Source: Spirochaetaceae bacterium
GTDB lineage: Bacteria; Spirochaetota; Spirochaetia; SZUA-6; Bin103
Direction: 5' to 3'
NCBI GenBank assembly: GCA_028820215.1
Contig: JAPPKD010000073.1
Location: 1-41,718 of the forward strand
DNA length: 41,718 bases
The notes below the pieces were generated by a model. The model saw nothing but the letters and a program-made list of their open reading frames with translations. It was not told where the DNA came from and searched no databases. The stretch's first letter is position 1; every line of letters starts with the position of its first letter. The position numbers and the translations under genes are program-made. Shown piece by piece: positions 24,628 through 34,064 of the stretch.

Positions 24628-27006
24628 ATGGCTACGGCACAGATCGGCAAACCGGTCCGGCGCGTCGAGGACCAGAAGTTCATCACCGGCGCCGGCCGCT
24701 ACACGGACGACATCCAGCTTCCCGGCATGACGTACTGCGCGTTCGTGCGCAGCCCTCACGCGCATGCCGCGATCGAAGGCGTCGACACGGCAGCGGCATC
24801 CGCGGCCCCGGGCGTGGTCGCGGTGCTCACGGGCGCGGACGTGGAGGCTGACGGCCTCGGCGGCCTGCCGTGCGCGTGGCAGGTCGACTTCAACACCGGC
24901 GAGCCCATGAACGAGCCGCCGCACCCGGTGCTGGCTTCCGACACGGTGCGCTACGTCGGCGACGGAGTCGCCTGCGTGATCGCCGAGACCCTGGAGCAGG
25001 CGCAGGACGCCGCCGAGCTGGTCGACGTGAGCTACCGCGAGTTGCCGGCCGTGGCGTCCGTTCCGGAGGCGATCGCCGAAGGGGCGACGCAGATCCACGC
25101 GGAGGCGAAGGGCAACCTCGCCTTCATCTGGGACCTTGGCGACCGCGAAGCCACCGACGCGGCCTGCGCGAACGCGGCCCACGTCACCACCCTGGAGTTC
25201 GTCAACCAGCGGCTCATCCCGAACGCCATCGAGCCGCGGGCCACGCTGGCCGACTTCGATGCGACCTCGGGCCGCTCCACGCTGTACACGTCGACCCAGA
25301 ACCCGCACACGATCCGCGCGGTCATGGGCGGCGTGCTGGGGCTTCCCGAGCACAAGCTGCGCGTAGTGGGCCCTGACGTCGGCGGCGGCTTCGGAAGCAA
25401 GATCTTCCACTACCCCGAAGAGGCGGCCGTCACCTGGGCCGCCCGCAGGATCGGCCGGCCGGTGAAATGGACGGCCTCCCGCACCGAGAGCTTCATGACC
25501 GACGCGCACGGCCGCGACCACGTCACCACGGCCGACTTGGCGCTGGACGCCGACGGGAAATTCACGGGGCTGCGGGTGCGCACGCAGGCGAACATGGGCG
25601 CGTACCTGTCGCTGGTGGCATCGGCGATTCCCACCTACCTGTACGGCACGCTGCTGCAGGGCCAATACACGACCCCGGCCATTCACGTCGAGGTCACCGC
25701 CGCCTTCACCACCACGACGCCCGTGGACGCCTACCGCGGCGCCGGCCGGCCGGAGGCGACCTACCTGTTGGAGCGGCTGGTCGACACCGCCGCGCATGAG
25801 ACCGGCGTCGACCCCGCAGAGATCCGCCGCAGGAACTTCATCCCGCCGTTCGACGGCGTCACCGAGCCCGGCTACGAGACGCAAGTGGCGATGGTCTACG
25901 ACAGCGGCAACTACGGGGGCGCCATGGACCGCGCGCTGGAGGTGTTCGACCTGCCGGCGTTCCGGGCAAGGCAGCAGGCCGCACGGGCGGAAGGAAAGCT
26001 GCTCGGCGTCGGCTTCTCCAGCTACATCGAGGCGTGCGGCGTGGCGCCGTCCAAGGTCGCCGGCGCCCTCGGCGCGCGCGGCGGCTTCTACGAGAGCTCG
26101 ACCGTCCGCGTGCAGCCCTCGGGCAAGGTGACGGTGTTCACCGGCACCCACTCGCACGGACAGGGCCACGTCACCACCTTCGCGCAGGTGGTCGCCGACG
26201 AGCTGGGCGTCCCGATGGACGACGTCGAGATCGTGCACGGCGACACCGACATGATCCCGATGGGCAACGGCACCGCCGGCTCGCGCAGCATCGCCGTGGG
26301 CGGCAGCGCCATCCACGTGAGCCTGGGCAAGATCAAGGAGAAGGGGGCGCAGATCGCCGCCCACCTGATCGAGGCGTCGCCGGAGGACCTGGAGTATGTG
26401 GACGGCGGCTGGAAGGTGCGCGGCACCGACCGCGGCATGAGCTTCCAGGAGGTGGCCGCGCAGGCCTACACCGTGCACAACTATCCGGACGGCGTGGAGC
26501 CGGGGCTGGAGTTCACCTCGTTCTTCGACCCCGAGAACTTCACCTTCCCGTTCGGGACGCACATCGCCGTCGTCAAGGTCGATGCCGACACCGGCCAGGT
26601 GAAGCTCAAGCGGTTCGTGGCGGTCGACGACGTCGGCCGCGTGATCAACCCGCTGATCGTCGACGGTCAGGTGCACGGCGGCATCACCCAGGGCGTCGGC
26701 CAGGCGCTGCTGGAGGGCGCCGCATACGACGACGCCGGCCAGTTGCTGACCGGCTCCTACATGGACTATGCGATGCCGAGAGCGGACGATGTTCCGTCAT
26801 ACGAGGTGGACCGCACCGAGACGCGGTGTCCGATCAACCCGCTCGGCGTCAAGGGCGCCGGCGAGACCGGCACCATCGGCTCCACGCCGGCGGTCGTGAA
26901 CGCCGCCGTCGACGCGCTCTGGCATCTGGGCGTGCGAGACCTGCAGATGCCGCTCACCCCGCAACGGGTCTGGCGCGCTATGAACGCCAACGGAGGTACC
27001 ACGTGA
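24628..27006 (+). CDS. coxL: CoxL-like molybdopterin-binding large subunit, form II type
   Basis: A 792-residue catalytic subunit of the xanthine-dehydrogenase/CO-dehydrogenase family. It has the N-terminal a/b hammerhead ([18 protein letters not shown]) and molybdopterin-contact regions such as VGGGFGSK (251-258) and GTHSHGQGH. The active-site loop reads A368-Y-R-G-A-G-R374. That AYRGAGR motif marks form II CoxL proteins; true form I CO dehydrogenases have AYXCSFR with the Mo/Cu-bridging cysteine. The catalytic glutamate lies in [12 protein letters not shown] near the C-terminus. Form II enzymes have uncertain or varied substrates, and CO oxidation cannot be assumed. The stop overlaps the next gene's GTG (GTGA at 27003-27006). 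Confidence 0.93.
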   Translation: MATAQIGKPVRRVEDQKFITGAGRYTDDIQLPGMTYCAFVRSPHAHAAIEGVDTAAASAAPGVVAVLTGADVEADGLGGLPCAWQVDFNTGEPMNEPPHPVLASDTVRYVGDGVACVIAETLEQAQDAAELVDVSYRELPAVASVPEAIAEGATQIHAEAKGNLAFIWDLGDREATDAACANAAHVTTLEFVNQRLIPNAIEPRATLADFDATSGRSTLYTSTQNPHTIRAVMGGVLGLPEHKLRVVGPDVGGGFGSKIFHYPEEAAVTWAARRIGRPVKWTASRTESFMTDAHGRDHVTTADLALDADGKFTGLRVRTQANMGAYLSLVASAIPTYLYGTLLQGQYTTPAIHVEVTAAFTTTTPVDAYRGAGRPEATYLLERLVDTAAHETGVDPAEIRRRNFIPPFDGVTEPGYETQVAMVYDSGNYGGAMDRALEVFDLPAFRARQQAARAEGKLLGVGFSSYIEACGVAPSKVAGALGARGGFYESSTVRVQPSGKVTVFTGTHSHGQGHVTTFAQVVADELGVPMDDVEIVHGDTDMIPMGNGTAGSRSIAVGGSAIHVSLGKIKEKGAQIAAHLIEASPEDLEYVDGGWKVRGTDRGMSFQEVAAQAYTVHNYPDGVEPGLEFTSFFDPENFTFPFGTHIAVVKVDADTGQVKLKRFVAVDDVGRVINPLIVDGQVHGGITQGVGQALLEGAAYDDAGQLLTGSYMDYAMPRADDVPSYEVDRTETRCPINPLGVKGAGETGTIGSTPAVVNAAVDALWHLGVRDLQMPLTPQRVWRAMNANGGTT

Positions 27007-27860
27007 TTCCCGCCGCATTCGCATATCGACGCGCCGCATCGGTCGACGAAGCGCTGCAGCTTCTGGGCGAAGCCGACGGCGACGCCCGCCTGCTCGCCGG
27101 CGGACACAGCCTGCTGCCGGCCATGAAGCTCCGGCTCGACCGGCCCGGCACCCTGATCGACATCAGCCGCATCGACGAGCTGTCCGCCATCAAGGAAAGC
27201 GGCGGCGGCGTGTGCATCGGCGCCGCTGCCACCCATGAGCGGATCGCCGGCTGCGACCTGATCGGGTCACGGGCGCCGCTGGTGGCCGCGGCCGCCGCCG
27301 TCATCGGCGACGTGCAGGTGCGCAACAAGGGCACCATCGGCGGCAGCGTCGCGCACGCCGACCCGGCGGCCGACTACCCGGCCGCGCTGCTGGCGTCCGA
27401 CGCCGTCATCCACGTGCGCGGCTCCAGTGGAAGCCGGCAGGTCGCCGCCGCCGACTTCTTCGTCGACCTGTACGCCACCGCGCTGGAGGAAGGCGAGATC
27501 GTCACCGCCGTGGAGGTGCCCGACCAGGGCGGCGCCGGATCGAGCTACCAGAAGTTTCCGCACCCCGCCTCACGGTTCGCGGTGTGCGGCGCGGCCGTGG
27601 CGGTCGCGACCGACGGCGGCCGCTGCACGGGCGCGCGCGTGGCGCTCAACGGCGTGGCCGCCGCCGCGTTCCGGGACGCCGGCGTGGAGGCCGCCCTGCA
27701 GGGCGCGACGCTCGACGCCGCCACGATCGAGGCCGCGTCGGCCAAGGCGGCCGACGGACGGGAGCTACTCTGCGACATGTTCGCGGACGAGGACTACCGG
27801 CGCCACCTGGCCAAGGTGTTCGTGCGCCGCGCGCTCACCGCCGCGGCCGGTGAGGGTTGA
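27003..27860 (+). CDS. coxM: CoxM-like FAD-binding middle subunit
   Basis: A 285-residue flavoprotein subunit that takes electrons from the iron-sulfur subunit. The frame is open far upstream, but GTG 27003, four bases inside the coxL end and preceded by GGAGG, gives the canonical N-terminus ([20 protein letters not shown]). The two FAD-contact motifs are AGGHS (32-36) and TIGGS (111-115). The order S-L-M is one of the arrangements seen for form II loci. No maturation genes (coxD, E, F, G or an XdhC-like factor) follow; the operon is closed by a strong hairpin at 27930. A degenerate fragment of a gene like this occurs at 36790-36868. Confidence 0.93.
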   Translation: MIPAAFAYRRAASVDEALQLLGEADGDARLLAGGHSLLPAMKLRLDRPGTLIDISRIDELSAIKESGGGVCIGAAATHERIAGCDLIGSRAPLVAAAAAVIGDVQVRNKGTIGGSVAHADPAADYPAALLASDAVIHVRGSSGSRQVAAADFFVDLYATALEEGEIVTAVEVPDQGGAGSSYQKFPHPASRFAVCGAAVAVATDGGRCTGARVALNGVAAAAFRDAGVEAALQGATLDAATIEAASAKAADGRELLCDMFADEDYRRHLAKVFVRRALTAAAGEG

Positions 27861-27929
27861 CGTTTGGCGTCTTCGACTCCAGCCCTGCGCATCGCGTGGT
27901 CCATCCCTATTGTCGTCCTCGATTAAGGC

Positions 27930-27963
27930 AGCATGGCGACGCCGACGTTGGCGTCGCCATGCT
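27930..27963 (+). terminator. Perfect 14-bp hairpin after the cox operon
   Basis: AGCATGGCGACGCC (27930-27943) and GGCGTCGCCATGCT (27950-27963) pair perfectly around the six-base loop GACGTT, 69 bases past the coxM stop. It lacks a T-tract, but the stem is very stable. It also marks the point after which the sequence becomes less GC-rich. Confidence 0.55.
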
Positions 27964-27970
27964 ACAACGT

Positions 27971-28705
27971 ATGGCGTTTAACTTCCACCGAGCAGAGGGT
28001 TCTCCAATAATAAGATCGTCAGACTGTTTTCGAGACATGAAACGAGGGGGCTGGTCTGACGGTGAGTTCAGTGTACGCGTGCTCGACGACATGAGCATCA
28101 CATCACAGCATGCTAAGGAGATGAGAGGGTCCTCGGACGATTTACGTCAATACCTCATCTTCCTGAGAGATCAGGTGGCCCGATACCTATCGATACTCGA
28201 TACTATGTTCGGAGCACGCGATCCGAGGTTCGTATTTCGCACAATTGGACTATCGTCTGACGGCAGGCCGAGAACGCACTTTCCGGAGTGTTTCCACCTT
28301 CAGGGTGGATGCTCAGTGGACATCCTCATCACCAGTCATCCCTGGGAACATTTCAGCCATGATCAAGGCCCTTGGCAGGTTGCGCACGAATGTGTGCATC
28401 TGATGGACCCTGGACGTGAAGGGACGACCAATACGCTAGAAGAGGGACTAGCAACTTGGTTTCAAAACGAGCCGACGTATCATAGCGAGAGCGTTCGACG
28501 TTACATCGCGAATGACCCTACTCGCCTTTCGAAGTATGTGGAAGCCGAGAAACTTGTACGGAGTGATCTCAGGCACATCCTCACGGCGGTTAAGAGGCTC
28601 CGACTTTCCGGCGTCAGGATTCGGGAAATCAACGCCGAAATGTTGGCCCCGCTACTTCCCAATTTGGAAACGAGGACTGTCGAACGGCTTTGCGCTGCCT
28701 TCTAG
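27971..28705 (+). CDS. Putative HExxH metallopeptidase
   Basis: About 244 residues, counted from ATG 27971. The frame opens earlier, but earlier starts overlap the hairpin at 27930-27963, and later ATGs (28038, 28092) are possible; no Shine-Dalgarno decides. Near the middle lies WQVAHECVHLMDPGR, a zinc-binding H139-E140-x-x-H143, followed 14-15 residues later by NTLEEGLATWF, whose glutamate (157/158) fits the third ligand of a gluzincin. No signal peptide or membrane helix is seen, so it is likely cytoplasmic or exported by an unknown route. I do not recognise the family. It is the first of three consecutive peptidase-like genes, and its codon use is visibly less GC-rich than the cox genes before it. 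Confidence 0.6.
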   Translation: MAFNFHRAEGSPIIRSSDCFRDMKRGGWSDGEFSVRVLDDMSITSQHAKEMRGSSDDLRQYLIFLRDQVARYLSILDTMFGARDPRFVFRTIGLSSDGRPRTHFPECFHLQGGCSVDILITSHPWEHFSHDQGPWQVAHECVHLMDPGREGTTNTLEEGLATWFQNEPTYHSESVRRYIANDPTRLSKYVEAEKLVRSDLRHILTAVKRLRLSGVRIREINAEMLAPLLPNLETRTVERLCAAF

Positions 28706-28830
28706 CCCATGATGAGTGAAGAAGGGCGCGGCTGCCATTCATCAGTACGGTCAATGCGATACAGCTACCATATGCCAATTCCAGCAAACTCGGCCTACGC
28801 CAACAGAATTGCTTACGTCATATGAATCGC

Positions 28831-28844
28831 CTGCTCGCGAGCAG
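28831..28844. promoter_or_regulatory. 14-bp perfect palindrome upstream of the protease gene
   Basis: CTGCTCGCGAGCAG is self-complementary and ends 24 bases before the preferred GTG start at 28869. It could be a repressor site or a small hairpin in the leader. Its position favours the 28869 start over the earlier GTG at 28716. Confidence 0.3.
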
Positions 28845-28868
28845 AGCAAACTGGTATGTGAGAGTTTA

Positions 28869-30914
28869 GTGACACGCTCACGTATCCGTGTAGCTGCCCG
28901 CAGATGGGCGGTCGGCGGCACGCTGGCGCTCCTCCTATCGTTCACCAACCACGCCGTCGCACTAACCGGCGCGGAGAGCATGCCTCCGGAGTCATTTCGC
29001 TTCGTCGCCTACGTAGGCGACGACTACGGGTACTGCACCGGGGCGATCATCGCCCCCACTTGGGTGCTGACGGCGGCGCACTGCGTGGTCCACGGAGACC
29101 GCTCCACCATCAAACCGAACGAGATCGGCGACCTTTCGCGCGGGTGGCCGGACGATGACCATGAACGGGTGCCGGTCAAGCGCGTGATCGCGCACCCGCA
29201 CTACTACTGGGAAGGCGACGGATTCCGAAACGACATCGCACTGATTGAGACGGCGTGGCCGTTTGCATCCTCACACTTGGTTCCGGTCGCGGTCCTCGGT
29301 CCCGAGGACGAGGCGCTGCATGCTGCGAACGGCGCCACGGCGGTTCTGATCGGCTACGGAGAGGATGAGAACGGGCAGCGGGAACGCCAAGGGCTGTTCC
29401 GTGTGGTCAGAGCAACGCTGTACCACGCTGACGCCTGCAGGACGGAGCACGCCTTTGTCGACCCCAGGGACGAGATCGTGCACGACCGGACCATCTGCGC
29501 GGGAGATCGCGCCAGGGGCATACGCAGCGGGGACAGCGGCGGGCCGTTGCTGGTGGAGACCGAAAACGGCTACGGGGTCGTGGGCGTCGCCTCGATCTCC
29601 GGGAACGACCCTACGGGGTATCCGGTCGTCGCCGTCTACACCCGCGTGGCGACCGTCAAGGAGTGGATTGACGGGTGCGTTAACGGCACCGGGGAGTGCG
29701 TTGAGGGCGGCGTGAGCCCGCCTGAGCTGAAGCGCTACGGACCGGGCCAGATTCGGAATTCGGAGACGCTTGAGTTTCGGGCGACGGCGGTCATTTTCGT
29801 CAACGAAACGGAACGGGGCATCTCGCACTACTGGATCGACTTTGAAGGGAACGAGATGCTTTACGGCTCAATGGCTCCGGGCGAGTCCTACAGCCAGCAC
29901 ACCTACCCAGAGCATGCCTGGGTGGTCAAGGACGCCGAGGGCCAGACGCTCGGCGTCTTCGTCGCCGAGCGGGAGATGGGCCGAGCGATCGTCACCGGCG
30001 ACTTACCGATCGTGGCTATTGGTCCGGACGACGAGATCAAGTCCGACCCTTCCACCATGACGGACGCTGATTTCGAAGAACTATGCAACCACGTGAGAGC
30101 CGGAAACTACGCGCAGATCGACAGGATGGTGCAGGCGGGAGCTGACGTGAACAAGCGCTTCGGCGGCCACTACTACCAAGTCGCTCTCCACTGCGCGGAG
30201 GATCCTCGGACACTCGCATATCTGGTCGAAAAGCACGGGGCGGACCCCAACGGCACTATGCGCGACGGCGAGCATCTTGATACGCCGGTCTGCATGGCCA
30301 GAACCCTGGAGATGGCGCAGGAGTTCGTTCGACTCGGTGCCGCACTACGAGGCCGCGGCGACGAGTCACAAAGCCTTGTCGAATGCGCGGCCTACTACGG
30401 GAACGCTGATATGGTTGAGTGGTGGCGTACGCTTGAAAGGACGGCACCAGAAACGCCTACGGTTGAGCGCAAAGTGGCCCCGACGGAGCCGGCCGCCCTC
30501 CTGCCCGAGCTTTATCGTGAGAAGATCGCGCAGGTGCTCAAAGAAGCGCTGTCTGCGACCATGTGGAACATGCACGGTGAGGAGGTACCGGACTGGTCAA
30601 TACGTCTCAGAGCAGTTGAGTTGATGGTCGATGTTCTCGACATTGACGCATACACAAACCAATCTCCGAGCAGCTATACTTGGGAAAGATCCGAAGGAGA
30701 TCGCATTCCCAATTTTGCAATTATCGGTGGAAGTGATTCGGACGGAGAAGCTCTATTCATCTGTCGCGCCGAACTCGAAGGCGGTATCCATCCCGGCAAG
30801 ATCAGTTCCCCATTAGGTGGCTGCAATGTTCCCTATGGAGGGAAGGAGATCAAACTGCGACGATATGAAGTGATGGTCACCGGCTCTGAGAGAGCCACCT
30901 CCGACGCGAAGTAA
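28869..30914 (+). CDS. Secreted trypsin-like protease with VHL beta domain and ankyrin repeats
   Basis: 681 residues from GTG 28869, chosen because it gives a clean signal peptide (MTRSRIRVAARR, hydrophobic core, AVA cleavage after residue 31); GTG 28716 would add 51 residues. Residues 40-275 are a trypsin (S1) domain: TAAHC (H71), NDIALIE (D122), SGDSGGPL (S223). Residues 308-356 match the VHL beta domain without gaps, with W322, Y332, H344, T345, H349 and W351 at the spacing of human pVHL W88, Y98, H110, S111, H115 and W117. In pVHL, W88, Y98, S111, H115 and W117 line the hydroxyproline pocket. Residues 400-524 resemble about three ankyrin repeats (for example GADVNKRFGG). The last 100 residues are unassigned. 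Proposed role: cleavage of hydroxyproline-bearing (collagen-like) or other host proteins; inference only. Confidence 0.85.
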   Translation: MTRSRIRVAARRWAVGGTLALLLSFTNHAVALTGAESMPPESFRFVAYVGDDYGYCTGAIIAPTWVLTAAHCVVHGDRSTIKPNEIGDLSRGWPDDDHERVPVKRVIAHPHYYWEGDGFRNDIALIETAWPFASSHLVPVAVLGPEDEALHAANGATAVLIGYGEDENGQRERQGLFRVVRATLYHADACRTEHAFVDPRDEIVHDRTICAGDRARGIRSGDSGGPLLVETENGYGVVGVASISGNDPTGYPVVAVYTRVATVKEWIDGCVNGTGECVEGGVSPPELKRYGPGQIRNSETLEFRATAVIFVNETERGISHYWIDFEGNEMLYGSMAPGESYSQHTYPEHAWVVKDAEGQTLGVFVAEREMGRAIVTGDLPIVAIGPDDEIKSDPSTMTDADFEELCNHVRAGNYAQIDRMVQAGADVNKRFGGHYYQVALHCAEDPRTLAYLVEKHGADPNGTMRDGEHLDTPVCMARTLEMAQEFVRLGAALRGRGDESQSLVECAAYYGNADMVEWWRTLERTAPETPTVERKVAPTEPAALLPELYREKIAQVLKEALSATMWNMHGEEVPDWSIRLRAVELMVDVLDIDAYTNQSPSSYTWERSEGDRIPNFAIIGGSDSDGEALFICRAELEGGIHPGKISSPLGGCNVPYGGKEIKLRRYEVMVTGSERATSDAK

Positions 30915-30969
30915 GAGCAGCGCCCGACTAAGCCTGGATCGATTCGTGACCTTTGAACCCGTTCTGAAA

Positions 30970-33549
30970 ATGTCAGACTGCAGATGCAGAGCCCGGGCCT
31001 GGACGGTAGTCGGAGTCGTTTGCTGTCTGGCCTCAATCGCCGTGGCTGACAACACCACCATCGTAACCTGTCGTGATGGACGTCAGTTGCGGGCACCAGT
31101 GCCGTCTGGAGGGTTGTCCCAGTCTGACATCAAGGAATTGTGCAGCTCTCCTCCCGGCTCCGTACCTAACGATTCGGCGTCGTTCGTGTACCACTGGGAG
31201 GCAGATCAGACTGTCGCCGGACACGAATACTCGGCATACGTCAATTCGCGCATCGAAGTACAACTGCTCGACGAGGTGATCCGGCTGCCAGATGGGTCGT
31301 CACCCGTGAAACTACTGCAAGACTACAACATCCGTCTGATCGACTCACCAGGAGCCGAATGGACCCAAGGGCATGCCTACCAGCTACTGCAAACGCTGAA
31401 GTCGATACCTCAGTCTCGACGCGATCCCTACCAGGAGCAGAGCCTTCCGCCTAGCGAGTGGATGCTGACTTGGGAGCATGTAGCTCACGACATCCGTGTG
31501 GACAGATTCGATGGCCGACGGCGCGTAACCGTCTCCGCCGCCGCTTTCGCCAACGCTGCACCTCGACTCGCCTTGGTCGAAGGGAAGAGAAGCCGATACT
31601 ACTCGCAGCGTCTGCATCACGCGCTAGTCCGTTTCGTAACCGTCAATGGTACCGACGAATCGGCGTACGAGAAGATCCTCCAGGAGCGCTATGGACTCAC
31701 GACTCACGTGCCTGACTATCGAGCTCTGACCGAGAGTACCACCGGCGGCGAGTCGCGAAGGCGATTCCAAAAGTTCCACCCGGAAGAAGTCATCCGCCTC
31801 ATCAACATGCTCGAGGAAATGCCGAGCGGCATGCATGCGCTTCCCGAGCTGCGGTTCCTGGTTCGACGGTTGAACGGCACTCCCCATCCGCTGCACCCGT
31901 CTGCCCCGGCCGTGGCGTGGCCATCCGCTGGGTACATCGAGTTCATGGAGTCGGCATTTCGCGCCGCCTCTGACAGTGAGATCCATCGGCTGATCATTCA
32001 CGAGAAGGCACACTTTCTATGGGCTCACCTCTTCGACGACCAACTCAAGAAGGACTGGATCGCAGCCGGGGGTTGGTACCGCAACGACAGCTCCCATAGC
32101 GGCTGGTCCACAACAAAGCAGACCGAGTTCGTCTCAGCATATGCTCACGACGTGAATCCGAACGAGGACATGGCCGAGTCCATCGCCCATTTCCTGGTGA
32201 ATCCTGACAAGCTGAGATCTCGCGCGCCGGCCAAGTACGAGTTCATCCGCGATCGGATCATGCAGGGCAGCGTCTATCTGTCCAAGATCCGCGACGACCT
32301 CACGTTTCGGGTCTACAACCTCTATCCCGACTACGTGTACCCTGGAAAGATCCGTCGTGTGGACATACGCGTGGACGGCACTCCGGAGGAGGACAAGCAG
32401 GTCCGCATAGTAATCGAGTTGCATGCGGACGATCCGGTGCTGGAAGGCGCCTCCTATGCCTTGACTCGCATCCACAGCGAGATCGGCACTTACGTGGACA
32501 CGTATCTCTATCCTATCGACGCTCGCGGGCGGTCGCGCCGCGGAGAGCCCGGAGTCATACTCGCATCCGACCGTTTGACGATCAGCAAGTACGCCAAGTC
32601 CGGCTACTGGGCACCTCGCAACATCCGAACGTGGGATATGCACGGCAACGAACGGATGGAAGGCCACGAGGACTTCGGCTGGCAGCTCTACATCGACAAC
32701 GCTCTTGAAGACGTCACTCCACCTGAGTACGTCAACGAAACGGCCACACTCATTAAGTCCACCGCCACGCGGCACGGACAAGAAATCCAACTGATTCATG
32801 CGGAGTGGGAAGTGAAGGAAGACACGGCGATGGGGTCGTGCTATGCATCACTCAACGACACCATTCACGAGACCTACAGAATCGCGGAGGGCTGGGGACA
32901 CTGGGATCAGGAACGCGAACTTTGTACTGTGGAATTCGAGATCAACGAGTACATGCCGACTTCGGTCTATTCGCTGAATTTCATCATGATGGAGGATCAG
33001 GCCGGCAATTCGTCGCCATGGGTGTTCGTTGGCGAAGAGGATCAAGTTGTGCCGCAGGTCGAAATAGAGACCGACAGCCCGGACCTGACTCCGCCGGAGA
33101 TGGACGTAAACAGAATCAGTATCCTCGCAACTCCTGCCAATCCTGATGCGCCTGACGGCGAGACGATCGTGACGTTGAGGTATCGCGTGTTCGATTCCGG
33201 GTCCGGCTACGGAATAGGATGGTACTACCTTCGCGATCCTCAGGGCGTCAAGCACCATCGCTATGCCTATCGGGATTGCGAGCAAGACGATGCCGGCTGG
33301 GAGACCTGCACCGACACGGTCATCTTGCCACGAGGTTCCGCTCCCGGAATCTGGGGATTGTCAGAAGTGGTGATTGAGGACAGGGCTGGCAACAATCACC
33401 GCTATGACTTCACCGAGATAGTGCACGCCGATGTCGATTGCGAGCCGGAGGAGGACGTGAGCGGCCGTCGGAGTCGTGGGTTCACAACCATGCTAGTTGC
33501 CGCGATCACTACAGTTCCCTGCCCGCCCCAGTTCGAGGTGGCGCACTGA
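30970..33549 (+). CDS. Large secreted HExxH metallopeptidase-like protein with tandem beta modules
   Basis: 859 residues from ATG 30970; GTG 30946 is an alternative adding eight. The signal peptide covers residues 1-26 (hydrophobic WTVVGVVCCLASIAVA). Residues 130-430 form an alpha/beta domain with the zinc motif H344-E345-K-A-H348 (LIIHEKAHFLWAHLF). A distal NPNEDMAESIAHFLVNP supplies E403, an arrangement reminiscent of anthrax-lethal-factor-type (M34-like) and related gluzincins. From about 445 to 815 there are three similar beta-sandwich-like modules, each ending in a D-x-x-G-N turn (WDMHGNER, MEDQAGNS, IEDRAGNN). No C-terminal anchor is evident. It starts about 30-55 bases after the trypsin-VHL gene and is probably co-transcribed with it. 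Function inferred: an extracellular protease acting with its neighbours. Confidence 0.75.
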   Translation: MSDCRCRARAWTVVGVVCCLASIAVADNTTIVTCRDGRQLRAPVPSGGLSQSDIKELCSSPPGSVPNDSASFVYHWEADQTVAGHEYSAYVNSRIEVQLLDEVIRLPDGSSPVKLLQDYNIRLIDSPGAEWTQGHAYQLLQTLKSIPQSRRDPYQEQSLPPSEWMLTWEHVAHDIRVDRFDGRRRVTVSAAAFANAAPRLALVEGKRSRYYSQRLHHALVRFVTVNGTDESAYEKILQERYGLTTHVPDYRALTESTTGGESRRRFQKFHPEEVIRLINMLEEMPSGMHALPELRFLVRRLNGTPHPLHPSAPAVAWPSAGYIEFMESAFRAASDSEIHRLIIHEKAHFLWAHLFDDQLKKDWIAAGGWYRNDSSHSGWSTTKQTEFVSAYAHDVNPNEDMAESIAHFLVNPDKLRSRAPAKYEFIRDRIMQGSVYLSKIRDDLTFRVYNLYPDYVYPGKIRRVDIRVDGTPEEDKQVRIVIELHADDPVLEGASYALTRIHSEIGTYVDTYLYPIDARGRSRRGEPGVILASDRLTISKYAKSGYWAPRNIRTWDMHGNERMEGHEDFGWQLYIDNALEDVTPPEYVNETATLIKSTATRHGQEIQLIHAEWEVKEDTAMGSCYASLNDTIHETYRIAEGWGHWDQERELCTVEFEINEYMPTSVYSLNFIMMEDQAGNSSPWVFVGEEDQVVPQVEIETDSPDLTPPEMDVNRISILATPANPDAPDGETIVTLRYRVFDSGSGYGIGWYYLRDPQGVKHHRYAYRDCEQDDAGWETCTDTVILPRGSAPGIWGLSEVVIEDRAGNNHRYDFTEIVHADVDCEPEEDVSGRRSRGFTTMLVAAITTVPCPPQFEVAH

Positions 33550-34064
33550 TCTCATGAGACACATCAGCGACTCCAGTAGCTGGTTTATCAACCGTTTCCG
33601 GCATAGGAAGCAGATCGTTAGACAGATCCGTGGTCCGCGGACCGCGGACCGTCGCGGCCACTATCGCCGCAGGGCTTGTCATGCCTCGACCCGGAACAAC
33701 GCTGAGGCAGGAGGGAAACATGATCTCAGAAACACATTGAGAAAATCGCAAGCCGCGAGACACCTTCGACTTGGCGATGACACGGGTATAGGCATGCCGC
33801 ATGCACAGGCGGTCAGCGATCAGATGACGGTGACGCCTTTTGCGCATCGATTCACGACTCCGCAACCCCTTCGCATCGCACGGCCATCGGGGGCGGTTCA
33901 AGTCTGGTGGTCAGTGGCGACGGACCAGCGAGACGTTGCGGATCAACCAGGTGACGGCGAAATGTGGTGCTGCCGGGCATGGGTCGAGCTCGCCTATATC
34001 CTTCCGCCAAGAACGGAGTGTCAAATTGCCGCTTCCGCGTCACGGGCTTTGGTGAGATCAATCT
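33550..34064. other. 515-bp gap without a supportable gene
   Basis: Open frames exist on both strands but none reads like protein: composition is Arg/Ser/His-rich and no start has a convincing ribosome site. GGTCCGCGGACCGCGGACC at 33632-33650 is a nested palindrome. A Shine-Dalgarno-like GGAGGG near 33712 precedes only a six-codon frame. It may be decayed DNA at the edge of the protease genes. Confidence 0.5.

Noticed and set aside
24190..26676. A very long open frame on the minus strand opposite coxS and coxL
   Set aside because: It is a mirror of GC-rich codon bias: His/Arg/Val-rich composition, no motifs, and fully overlapped by well-supported cox genes.
33632..33650. Nested palindrome GGTCCGCGGACCGCGGACC as an attachment site or IS end
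   Set aside because: No partner copy, target duplication or transposase gene is present.
33885..33915. T-arm-like sequence GGTTCAAGTC suggesting a tRNA
   Set aside because: The flanking bases do not form a T stem and no acceptor, D or anticodon arms fit around it.
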